43,869 bases of DNA from an uncultured Alistipes sp. (GTDB taxonomy: Bacteria; Bacteroidota; Bacteroidia; Bacteroidales; Rikenellaceae): contig URTU01000007.1 of assembly GCA_900550925.1 (NCBI GenBank), forward strand, positions 1 through 43,869. Direction: 5' to 3'. Positions 16,046 through 23,814 of this stretch are shown here, one piece after another. Within the stretch, counting starts at the first letter, position 1, and each line of letters opens with the position of its first letter. The translations under genes and the position numbers were made by a program. Below the pieces are notes generated by a model that saw only the letters and a list, made by a program, of their open reading frames with translations, searched no databases and had not been told where the DNA came from.

Positions 16046-16053
16046 TATTTTTG
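16046..16053 (+). promoter_or_regulatory. -7 element for L-serine dehydratase
   Basis: TATTTTTG matches TAnnTTTG, 25 bases before the ATG at 16079. The -33 region carries TTAG instead of TTTG. This position rules out the upstream in-frame GTG at 16025 as start. Confidence 0.55.
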
Positions 16054-16078
16054 GGGCGTCGAAACTGAAATATGGATC

Positions 16079-17311
16079 ATGGAATCGCTGAGAGAATTAT
16101 ATAAAATAGGTCGCGGACCGTCGAGCAGCCATACGATGGGTCCGCACCTGGCGGCTACGCGATTTGCCGCACGGCATCCCGAAGCCGAAGCTTTCCGCGT
16201 TACGCTGTACGGCAGTCTGGCCGCAACGGGACGCGGGCACCTGACGGATCGTGCCATTATGGATGTTCTGGAACCGGTGGCGCCGGTCAAGATCATCTGG
16301 CGGCCGGAGGAGGTGCTGCCCAAGCATACAAACGGAATGCTTTTCGAATGCCTGGTCGCAGGCCGTGTTACCGACAGTTGGCGGGCATACAGTATCGGCG
16401 GCGGTTCGGTGGTGGACGACGAGTCGACGATCGAACATGTCGATGTGTATTCGATGAACCATATCAGCGAGATCCTCGACTGGTGCGATCGCGCAGGTCG
16501 TGACTATTGGGAGTATGTCGAGGAGTGCGAGGGTGTGGGAATATGGGATTATCTGCATACGATATGGGATGCGATGTGCACTTCGATCGAGAACGGCCTT
16601 TCGAATGAAGGGGTTCTGCCCGGGGGACTGGGGGTCAAACGCAAGGCGTCGACATATTATGTCAAGGCGAGCGGTTATCGCGACAGCCTGAACAGCCGCG
16701 GAAAGATCTATGCCTATGCGCTGGCCACTTCGGAGGAGAACGCTTCGGGCGGAATGATCGTGACGGCCCCCACGTGCGGGTCGAGCGGAGTGCTGCCGGC
16801 GGTGTTGTACCATCTCTACAAGACACGAGATTTCCGCGAGATACGGATCCTGCGGGCATTGGCTACGGCCGGTCTTTTCGGGAATGTGGTCAAGGCGAAT
16901 GCCTCGATTTCGGGGGCTGAAGTTGGGTGTCAGGGTGAGGTCGGCGTAGCGTGTGCCATGGCGGCTGCGGCGGCCTGCCAGCTATTCGGAGGCACCCCCT
17001 CACAGATCGAATATGCGGCCGAAATGGCTCTCGAACACCATCTGGGCCTTACGTGCGATCCGGTTTGCGGACTGGTTCAGGTGCCTTGTATCGAACGCAA
17101 TGCCGTGGCTGCGGCGCGGGCGCTCGATGCGAATATCTATGCGACATACTCCGACGGCAACCACAGTGTGAGCTTCGACCGCGTGGTGGAGGTGATGAAG
17201 CAGACCGGACACGATCTGCCGAGCCTCTACAAGGAGACGGCCGAAGGCGGTTTGGCCCGTGAACTGGGACCTGTACATCAGAGCAACATTCATAATCTGC
17301 ACTTGAGATGA
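16079..17311 (+). CDS. sdaA: L-serine dehydratase (single-chain, iron-sulfur type)
   Basis: 410 residues from MESLREL. It converts L-serine to pyruvate and ammonia using a [4Fe-4S] cluster. The N-terminal beta domain begins with IGRGPSSSHTMGP, and the alpha domain holds the signature PTCGSSGVLPA. Later cysteines in EVGCQGEVG and CDPVCGLVQVPC are the probable cluster ligands. Both domains are in one chain, unlike the two-subunit Bacillus enzyme. A nearer ATG at 16072 is out of frame. The gene is monocistronic, bounded by its own promoter and a terminator. It feeds serine into pyruvate metabolism. Confidence 0.95.
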   Translation: MESLRELYKIGRGPSSSHTMGPHLAATRFAARHPEAEAFRVTLYGSLAATGRGHLTDRAIMDVLEPVAPVKIIWRPEEVLPKHTNGMLFECLVAGRVTDSWRAYSIGGGSVVDDESTIEHVDVYSMNHISEILDWCDRAGRDYWEYVEECEGVGIWDYLHTIWDAMCTSIENGLSNEGVLPGGLGVKRKASTYYVKASGYRDSLNSRGKIYAYALATSEENASGGMIVTAPTCGSSGVLPAVLYHLYKTRDFREIRILRALATAGLFGNVVKANASISGAEVGCQGEVGVACAMAAAAACQLFGGTPSQIEYAAEMALEHHLGLTCDPVCGLVQVPCIERNAVAAARALDANIYATYSDGNHSVSFDRVVEVMKQTGHDLPSLYKETAEGGLARELGPVHQSNIHNLHLR

Positions 17312-17330
17312 GCCGTTGACTGACAGACGA

Positions 17331-17363
17331 GCCGCCCGACATGCATGAAGCTTGTCGGGCGGC
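17331..17363. terminator. Bidirectional terminator between sdaA and hppA
   Basis: GCCGCCCGACA (17331-17341) pairs perfectly with TGTCGGGCGGC (17353-17363), an 11-bp GC-rich stem between two convergent genes. T-richness after it is modest (TGTGTTGTT). Confidence 0.75.
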
Positions 17364-17389
17364 TGTGTTGTTACTGGGGCAGGTCCGGA

Positions 17390-19600
17390 TCAGAAGAGGT
17401 GGTAGACGATTGTCAGGCCGGCCATGACGATCGAAACCATGCTCATCAGTTTGATGAGGATGTTGAGCGACGGGCCCGACGTATCCTTGAACGGATCGCC
17501 TACGGTGTCGCCGACTACGGTTGCCTTGTGGCAGTCCGAACCCTTACCGCCGAGGTTGTCCTCTTCGACGAACTTCTTGGCGTTGTCCCAGGCTCCGCCG
17601 GAGTTTGCCATGAAGATCGCCAGTACGAATCCCGAACCGAGTCCGCCGACCAGCAGCCCCATGACGCCGGCAACGCCGAACAGCAATCCCATGGCTACCG
17701 GGACGATTATGGCGATGAGGGCCGGAACGAGCATTTCACGCTGTGCGCCGCGGGTCGAGATCTCGACGCAGCGGGCATAGTCGGGAGTAGCCTTTCCTTC
17801 GAGGATGCCTTTTATTTCGCGGAACTGGCGGCGCACCTCTTCGACCATGCTTTGTGCGGCGCGGCCCACGGCATTCATCGTGAGGCCGCAGAAGAGGAAC
17901 GACATCATCGCTCCGACGAATATTCCGATCAGTACCGACGGGTTCATCAGGTTGATCTGGTAGTACTCCATGAAGTCGAGTATCGAAGCCTCCTTTACCG
18001 GAACCGAGGCGCCCGAGGGCAGAAGCAGTACGGCCTGGTCGATATGGATGCGGATCTCCTCGATGTATGAGGCGAGCAGTGCGAGTGCCGTGAGGGCGGC
18101 CGAACCTATTGCGAATCCCTTTCCGGTTGCGGCGGTTGTATTTCCGAGTGCGTCGAGCGCATCGGTGCGGTGGCGTACCTCGGGGCCGAGGCCGCTCATT
18201 TCGGCATTTCCGCCGGCATTGTCGGCGATCGGTCCGTAGGCATCCGTTGCCAGCGTGATGCCCAGCGTCGAGAGCATTCCGACGGCGGCGATGCCGATAC
18301 CGTAGAGTCCCATGCTGAGGTTGCCGGCCGAAAGCATGTTGGCCACGTCGAAGTTGATGGCACACAGGTACGACAGAATGATCGCAATGCCGATCGTTAT
18401 GACCGGAATGGCCGTTGAGATCATACCGAGGCCGATTCCCGAGATTATGACGGTTGCAGGGCCTGTTTTTGCACTTTCGGCGATGCGCCGTGTGGGGCGG
18501 TATGAGTGCGAGGTGTAGTATTCGGTAGCCTGGCCGATGATGATTCCCGCCACGAGACCCGTAATTACCGAGAAGGAGATGCCGACCCAGTTCTGAAGCT
18601 GCAGCAGGTATAGTATCACGAAGGTGAAGACGGCGATCAGGGCGGCACTGGTGTTGACACCGGTTCCGAGCGACCGCAGCAGCTGTTTCATCGTTGCGCC
18701 TTCGCGTGTATGCACCATGTAGATTCCGAATATCGAGAGCAGAATGCCGACTGCGGCGATGAGCATCGGGGCGAGGACGGCCTTTGTCTGCATTTCGAGG
18801 TCGCCGGTGACGGCGAATGCCGCTGCACCGAGTGCTGCCGTTGCCAGTATCGAACCGCAATAGCTTTCGTAGAGGTCGGCGCCCATGCCGGCGACGTCAC
18901 CCACGTTGTCACCCACGTTGTCGGCAATTGTAGCGGGATTTCGCGGGTCGTCTTCCGGGATTCCGGCCTCGACCTTCCCGACCAGGTCGGCACCCACATC
19001 GGCCGCCTTGGTGTAGATACCGCCGCCGACACGTGCGAAGAGAGCCTGCGTCGATGCACCCATTCCGAATGTGAGCATGGTGGTAGTCATCATGACGAGT
19101 TTGTCGGTACCCGAGGCGTCGACGAAGCGGTCGAGGATTATGTACCAGAGCGAGATGTCGAAGAGTCCGAGCCCGACGACTACAAGCCCCATCACGGCAC
19201 CGCTCCGGAAGGCGACTTTCAGTCCGCGGTTGAGCGAATTTCGGGCGGCTTCGGCGGTTCGGGCCGAGGCGTAGGTGGCTGTTTTCATGCCGAAGAATCC
19301 GGCCAGGCCCGAGAAGAAGCCTCCGGTGAGGAATGCGAAGGGCACCCATTTGTTCTGCACGCCGAGCCCGTAGGCCAGAATGGCGAAAAAGATGGCTAGC
19401 ACGATGAAAACGATCGTTACGATCTTGTACTGCTGTTTGAGGTATGCCATTGCGCCGGAACGCACGTGTGCGGCAATCTCCTTCATTCGGTCGTTGCCTT
19501 CGCTCTCGCGTTTCATCCTGCGGTAGAAGCCGTATGCGAATGCGAGGGCGATTACCGCAGCCAGCGGCACGATCCAGAAGATATCGGGAATATTGTTCAT
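17390..19600 (-). CDS. hppA: Membrane-bound ion-pumping pyrophosphatase, K+-dependent type
   Basis: 736 residues, about 16 membrane helices. It hydrolyses cytoplasmic pyrophosphate and pumps Na+ and/or H+ outward. Catalytic motifs are DVGADLVGKVEAGIPEDDPR, DNVGDNVGDVAGMGADLYES and, near the C-terminus, KATVVGDTVGDPFKDTSGP. In GNTTAATGKG the position that decides potassium dependence is Ala, where K+-independent enzymes have Lys, so K+ stimulation is predicted. Gut Bacteroides relatives have been shown to pump both Na+ and H+; that is expected here but not provable by eye. The gene is monocistronic, convergent to sdaA and divergent from the ROK operon. Confidence 0.95.
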   Translation of the reverse strand: MNNIPDIFWIVPLAAVIALAFAYGFYRRMKRESEGNDRMKEIAAHVRSGAMAYLKQQYKIVTIVFIVLAIFFAILAYGLGVQNKWVPFAFLTGGFFSGLAGFFGMKTATYASARTAEAARNSLNRGLKVAFRSGAVMGLVVVGLGLFDISLWYIILDRFVDASGTDKLVMMTTTMLTFGMGASTQALFARVGGGIYTKAADVGADLVGKVEAGIPEDDPRNPATIADNVGDNVGDVAGMGADLYESYCGSILATAALGAAAFAVTGDLEMQTKAVLAPMLIAAVGILLSIFGIYMVHTREGATMKQLLRSLGTGVNTSAALIAVFTFVILYLLQLQNWVGISFSVITGLVAGIIIGQATEYYTSHSYRPTRRIAESAKTGPATVIISGIGLGMISTAIPVITIGIAIILSYLCAINFDVANMLSAGNLSMGLYGIGIAAVGMLSTLGITLATDAYGPIADNAGGNAEMSGLGPEVRHRTDALDALGNTTAATGKGFAIGSAALTALALLASYIEEIRIHIDQAVLLLPSGASVPVKEASILDFMEYYQINLMNPSVLIGIFVGAMMSFLFCGLTMNAVGRAAQSMVEEVRRQFREIKGILEGKATPDYARCVEISTRGAQREMLVPALIAIIVPVAMGLLFGVAGVMGLLVGGLGSGFVLAIFMANSGGAWDNAKKFVEEDNLGGKGSDCHKATVVGDTVGDPFKDTSGPSLNILIKLMSMVSIVMAGLTIVYHLF

Positions 19601-19675
19601 GATGGTAGGAGTAGTTTATGGTTTGACAAAAACGAATCGTTCGGAGGTATAAATTGCGTATGTGTCTAACGATTA

Positions 19676-19683
19676 CAAAGCTA
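19676..19683 (-). promoter_or_regulatory. -7 element for hppA
   Basis: Reads TAGCTTTG on the minus strand, about 76 bases before the start. The -33 region has only a T-rich match. Confidence 0.5.
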
Positions 19684-19748
19684 CTAAAATTTCGGTTTAA
19701 AAAGATCATGCCGCAGGGCTTTTTTGGCAAATAAAATATCTGTTCGAG

Positions 19749-19779
19749 TTGTTTTTGATCGCGATAATTCATAAATTTG
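19749..19779 (+). promoter_or_regulatory. Promoter of the ROK-MFS-SIS-creatininase operon
   Basis: TTG at 19749-19751, a 20-base spacer and TAAATTTG at 19772-19779. The start codon follows 42 bases later. Confidence 0.7.
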
Positions 19780-19821
19780 TCCGATTCTAACACACAACCA
19801 CACAAACTCTAACTTGAAATT

Positions 19822-20787
19822 ATGGCAATAATTGGTGTCGATTTGGGAGGGACAAAGGTCGCTGCGGCCTTGTTCGACTCCTCCGGCCAGATGTACTCGA
19901 AAGAGGTTCGTCTGCTCGACGGCGCGACTGGCGATGCTGTCTGCCAGGTGGTTATCGATGTCATCGATAAGCTGCGCCTACAGAGCCCGGGCGTGAGCCT
20001 CGATGCGATAGGCGTCTGCGTGCCGGGCATAGTCTATTCGAAACGCGAAACGGTATGGGCTCCCAACATCCCCGGATGGGATGACTATCCGCTCAAACGA
20101 CGTATCATGGAGGCGGTCGGTTCTCCCGAAGTGACCGTATGCATCGAGAGCGACCGTACGTGCTATATCCTCGGCGAGGTCTGGAAAGGCGCTGCCCGGG
20201 GGTGCGAAAATGCAATCTATCTTGCCGTGGGAACCGGTATCGGTGCAGGCATAATCCTCGACAATCGAATCATTCACGGTGCCAACGACATTGTCGGCGC
20301 TACCGGCTGGATGGCCCTGCAGTATCCCTATACCGAAGAGTATATTCCGTGCGGCTGCTTCGAGTACTACGCTTCGGGTAACGGCATCGCCATCCAGGCT
20401 CAGCGAGCCCTGCGGTGCGTGCGCAACTACTCGGGCGCATTATCTAAGAAACCGATCGAACAGGTCACCTCGCACGACGTGTTCGACGCCTATGCGCAGG
20501 GTGACCATATCGCCACGAAGGTGCTCGACAAGGCTATCGAGATGTGGGGTATGGGCGCGGCCAACCTGGTAAGCCTGTTCAACCCCGAGAAGGTGATCTT
20601 CGGCGGCGGGGTCTTCGGACCGGCCGCGGCATTCATCCGCCGCATCTACGACGAGGCCTGCAAGTGGGGACAGCCCATCTCGATGCAGGACGTCGAGTTC
20701 TGCGCATCCGAACTGCAGGGCGAATCGGCACTGCTCGGGGCGGCATACATGGCCATACGCGCCACCAATCCGATTGAAGTAATATGA
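19822..20787 (+). CDS. ROK-family sugar kinase with altered zinc site
   Basis: 321 residues. The N-terminal phosphate loop is IGVDLGGTKVAAALFD, the second loop YLAVGTGIGAGIILDN, and the adenosine-region glycine motif VIFGGGVFGP. The likely catalytic Asp is in IESDRTCYILGE. The usual ROK zinc motif (CxCGxxGCxE) is reduced to PCGCFEYYASG: the GCxE part is present, but the first two cysteines align with Tyr and Glu. The cut sequence suggests a full kinase of about usual length, and there is no N-terminal helix-turn-helix, so it is not a repressor. It is the first gene of a four-gene operon and probably phosphorylates the imported sugar or amino sugar. Confidence 0.85.
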   Translation: MAIIGVDLGGTKVAAALFDSSGQMYSKEVRLLDGATGDAVCQVVIDVIDKLRLQSPGVSLDAIGVCVPGIVYSKRETVWAPNIPGWDDYPLKRRIMEAVGSPEVTVCIESDRTCYILGEVWKGAARGCENAIYLAVGTGIGAGIILDNRIIHGANDIVGATGWMALQYPYTEEYIPCGCFEYYASGNGIAIQAQRALRCVRNYSGALSKKPIEQVTSHDVFDAYAQGDHIATKVLDKAIEMWGMGAANLVSLFNPEKVIFGGGVFGPAAAFIRRIYDEACKWGQPISMQDVEFCASELQGESALLGAAYMAIRATNPIEVI

Positions 20788-21950
20788 GAAAATTCGAAGC
20801 GATGAAACAATATTCGACATCACTGGTTTTCATAGCGGCATGTGCGGGTATGGCGTTTTTTGGCGTCACGATGCTGTCGCTCGGGCCGATTCTGGGTCCG
20901 CTGAACGATATGGTCGAGGGGGCAAACGCCCTGCCGTCAACCATGTCGATAGGTATTATCATAGGTACTGTGCTGTTCGGCCCGATAGTCGACAAGTTCG
21001 GCTACAAGTGGCTGCTCATAGCCGGCTCGATCATGGCGCTGGCCGGAATACAGGGACTGGCCAACTTCAACGAAATTGGCTGGCTGCATACGTCGATTTT
21101 CATGCTCGGCTTCGGCGGCGGAATCCTCAACGGCGAGACCAATGCGCTGGTTTCGGATATCTACGACGATGACAAACGCGGCGGCCGGCTGGGTATTCTG
21201 GGAGCATTCTACTGCATCGGCGCGCTGCTGTGGACGCTGCTCAACTACTTCATCCCCGAATACCGCATTCCGCTCAATGCCGTTTCGGCGGTCATGGTAG
21301 TCTTTATCGTCTTCTTCTGCTTCACCTCGTTCCCGCAGGCCAAACCGCAGGAGAATGTCTCGTTGTCCAAGTCGCTCGGACTGCTCAAGTATCCGGCCCT
21401 GCTGGCCTTCTCGTTCGTGCTGTTCTTCCAGAGCGGTTTCGAGGGGGCGAGCGGTAACTTCACCGTATCGTTCCTCGACAAGGCGGTCGGTATGGACAAT
21501 GCTGCGGCTACGCTCTCGATGACCTGGTTCACGATCGGAATGATGTCGGGCCGTCTGCCGCTGGGCTTCATCATGAAACGGCTGAAGGATCTCGGAACGC
21601 TATACCTCTACCTGATCGTGGCATTGATCGGGGTACTGCTGTTCTACATATTCAGCAACGAGGCTGTCGTGGTATATGTCGCGATGGTATTGCTGGGCTT
21701 CGGCGTCGGGGCAACCTATCCGGTGGTGCTGAACTATATCGGCGGAGTGTTCCGCGAGCTTTCGGGAACGGCCTTCTCGATTGCGATCTTCATCGCCCTG
21801 TGCGGACAGTCGGTCTTCAACAAGCTGACCGGAATAGCCTTCGACAACGGCAATTACCAGTTGCTGCCCGTTGTGCTGATACTGGCCGTGCTGGCAATGA
21901 TGGTTCTGGTGCCGTTTGCCGTTGCCGTAGCCAAGAAGATGAGCAAATAA
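20784..21950 (+). CDS. MFS transporter
   Basis: 388 residues with about 12 hydrophobic segments. The loop 2-3 motif region (GPIVDKFGYKWLL) and its echo after helix 8 (GRLPLGFIMKRLKDLG) are typical of the major facilitator superfamily. The ATG overlaps the ROK stop codon (ATGA at 20784-20787); a second ATG at 20802 is possible. Co-transcription with a sugar kinase, an SIS protein and a creatininase-family hydrolase suggests it imports the operon's substrate, a sugar or nitrogen-containing sugar derivative. The exact substrate cannot be read from the sequence. Confidence 0.88.
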   Translation: MRKFEAMKQYSTSLVFIAACAGMAFFGVTMLSLGPILGPLNDMVEGANALPSTMSIGIIIGTVLFGPIVDKFGYKWLLIAGSIMALAGIQGLANFNEIGWLHTSIFMLGFGGGILNGETNALVSDIYDDDKRGGRLGILGAFYCIGALLWTLLNYFIPEYRIPLNAVSAVMVVFIVFFCFTSFPQAKPQENVSLSKSLGLLKYPALLAFSFVLFFQSGFEGASGNFTVSFLDKAVGMDNAAATLSMTWFTIGMMSGRLPLGFIMKRLKDLGTLYLYLIVALIGVLLFYIFSNEAVVVYVAMVLLGFGVGATYPVVLNYIGGVFRELSGTAFSIAIFIALCGQSVFNKLTGIAFDNGNYQLLPVVLILAVLAMMVLVPFAVAVAKKMSK

Positions 21951-22007
21951 TGATTATAGAGAGATATTAACCCACCATGTTATTAACTATTTAAACTATT
22001 TAAAAAA

Positions 22008-22769
22008 ATGTTAGCAAACGAATGGAAAAGTAACGCGCAAGCCGTTATGAACAAGATCGAGGCAACCCAGATGGAGAAAATCAAGGAGGTTGCCAAAGTT
22101 ATGGCCGATACGATCGAAGCAGGTCGTTGGGTACACACTTTCGGATGCGGCCACGCCAACCTGCCTATCGAGGAGATGTATCCCCGTATCGGCGGATTCG
22201 TAGGTTTCCACCCCCTGTGCGAACTTCCTCTGACCTTCTTCACACACATCGTAGGTGAGATGGGTATCCATCAGTTCCTGTTCCTGGAGCGTGCCGAGGG
22301 TTACGGCAAGACCATCATGGAGAGCTGGAATTTCGATGAGAAGGATGTAATCTGGATCTTCTCGCACACGGGTATCAATGCCGTAAATATCGACGTGGCT
22401 CTCGAGGCCAAGAAACGCGGCATGAAGGTTATCGTGTTCGGATCGGCCGAGCAGACCGGTGACAAGAAACCTCGTCACTCGTGCGGCAAGAACCTCTTCC
22501 AGATCGCCGATTACGTTGTAGACTCGTGCTGCCCGCTGGTAGATGCATCGGTTTCTCTGAAGAAGCATCAGGACAAGATCGGTCCTCTGTCGACCGTAGC
22601 ATTCATCACTACCGTATGGATGACCATCTGCACGGTTGCCGAGATTCTCGAGGAGCGCGGTGTGAAACTCTATATCCATCCTTCGCACAACGTGCCGGGC
22701 GACACGACCGCACATGAGCGTCTGGATGCCTGCATCAAGGAGTACAAGAAACGTGTAGTAGGACTTTAG
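22008..22769 (+). CDS. SIS-domain protein (UPF0309-like phosphosugar-binding)
   Basis: 253 residues. Sugar isomerase (SIS) fold: VHTFGCGHANLPIEEMYPR is the first substrate loop, IWIFSHTGINAVNIDVALEAK the central Ser/Thr-containing phosphate-binding loop, and KVIVFGSAEQ the following strand. The length and the GCGH opening resemble the UPF0309 group, not GlmS or MurQ. It probably binds and isomerises or cleaves the phosphorylated product of the ROK kinase. It begins 57 bases after the MFS gene. The base composition is a little less GC-rich in third positions than its neighbours. Confidence 0.82.
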   Translation: MLANEWKSNAQAVMNKIEATQMEKIKEVAKVMADTIEAGRWVHTFGCGHANLPIEEMYPRIGGFVGFHPLCELPLTFFTHIVGEMGIHQFLFLERAEGYGKTIMESWNFDEKDVIWIFSHTGINAVNIDVALEAKKRGMKVIVFGSAEQTGDKKPRHSCGKNLFQIADYVVDSCCPLVDASVSLKKHQDKIGPLSTVAFITTVWMTICTVAEILEERGVKLYIHPSHNVPGDTTAHERLDACIKEYKKRVVGL

Positions 22770-22793
22770 TCCGCTGCTTTTTATGGTGTAATG

Positions 22794-22830
22794 ACTCGGG
22801 AGACGGCCTTTTGCGGGGTGTCTCCCGAGT
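22794..22830. other. Intra-operon hairpin
   Basis: ACTCGGGAGAC (22794-22804) pairs perfectly with GTCTCCCGAGT (22820-22830) between the SIS and creatininase genes. No T run follows directly (TGAAATTTTG), so it may stabilise or partly attenuate the transcript instead of ending it. Confidence 0.7.
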
Positions 22831-22848
22831 TGAAATTTTGAAGGGCTT

Positions 22849-23607
22849 ATGAATTCCAAGTTCGATATTACGACTGCAAAATGGGGTGAAGTGAAACAGA
22901 TGCCGCGTTACGACCTGGCAATCCTGCCGTGGGGCGCTACGGAGCCTCACAATCAGCATTTGCCCTACTGTACCGACATGCTGACGGCACAGGCCGTGGC
23001 GTTCGAGGTTGCCGAGAAGGCTGCCGCACAGGGTGTCAACCTGATGGTTCTGCCGGGTATTCCGCTCGGGTCGCAGAACCCCGGGCAGATCGAGCTGCCG
23101 TACTGCATCCACACGTCGCAGACAACGCAGTTTGCCATTCTGCGCGACATTGTCCGTTCGCTCAAGCGTCAGGGCATATACAAACTGATGATCATGAGCG
23201 GCCACGGCGGAAATATCTTCAAGGGCATCATCCGCGACATAATGATCGAGGACCCGGAGATGACGATCTGCCACAACGAATGGTTTGCCTTCGTGCCGCG
23301 GACGGGTTTCTTCGAGGAGAAGGAGGATGACCATGCCGGTGAGCTCGAAACTTCGGTCATGCTGCACTACTATCCCGAACTGGTGCGGATGGATCTGGCC
23401 GGCGACGGGCATTTCCGCAAGTTCGCCATCGAGGGACTCAACACCAAGGTTGCATGGGTTCCGCGCGACTGGGCTAAGGTGACCGAGGATACCGGTGTCG
23501 GCTATCCGAAGAGTGCTACGGCCGAGAAGGGTCGCCGCTACATGGAGGCCGTGGTGCCGAAGATCGTACAGTTCGTGGTTGATTTCACCACAAAGGAGAT
23601 CTATTGA
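22849..23607 (+). CDS. Creatininase-family amidohydrolase
   Basis: 252 residues. Metal-binding residues match the creatininase family: Glu32, His34 and Asp43 in GATEPHNQHLPYCTDML, and a later His in SGHGGN. SGHGGN lacks the Glu found two residues after that His in true creatininase, which is more like the formamide hydrolases of this family (such as the archaeal ArfB). A conserved acidic patch EKEDDHAGELET follows. The enzyme should open or hydrolyse a C-N amide bond, perhaps a formamide or lactam. It is the last gene of the ROK-MFS-SIS operon, so its substrate is probably a sugar-linked amide. Confidence 0.85.
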   Translation: MNSKFDITTAKWGEVKQMPRYDLAILPWGATEPHNQHLPYCTDMLTAQAVAFEVAEKAAAQGVNLMVLPGIPLGSQNPGQIELPYCIHTSQTTQFAILRDIVRSLKRQGIYKLMIMSGHGGNIFKGIIRDIMIEDPEMTICHNEWFAFVPRTGFFEEKEDDHAGELETSVMLHYYPELVRMDLAGDGHFRKFAIEGLNTKVAWVPRDWAKVTEDTGVGYPKSATAEKGRRYMEAVVPKIVQFVVDFTTKEIY

Positions 23608-23677
23608 CGGCCGCTGTGCATATGGTGCTTCGGCAGTATGTGACGTTTGGCCTTTAGGCGGGCATCGTGCCGCAGAC

Positions 23678-23716
23678 AAATTCCGCATCGACAGAAGTTC
23701 GGTGCGGAATTTTTTT
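23678..23716 (+). terminator. Intrinsic terminator of the ROK operon
   Basis: AAATTCCGCA (23678-23687) pairs with TGCGGAATTT (23703-23712) and continues into a T run ending at 23716. Confidence 0.88.
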
Positions 23717-23814
23717 GTGGGTTGGGGACCGAGGACCCGGTTATTATGCAACCGGAAAGGTACAGGCCGGATGACCGGTTGCATGTGTATGCACGGTGGC
23801 GGTTGCGGCGGCGG

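Noticed and set aside
16025..16078. Longer N-terminus for L-serine dehydratase
   Set aside because: The added residues overlap the -7 promoter element and do not match the family.
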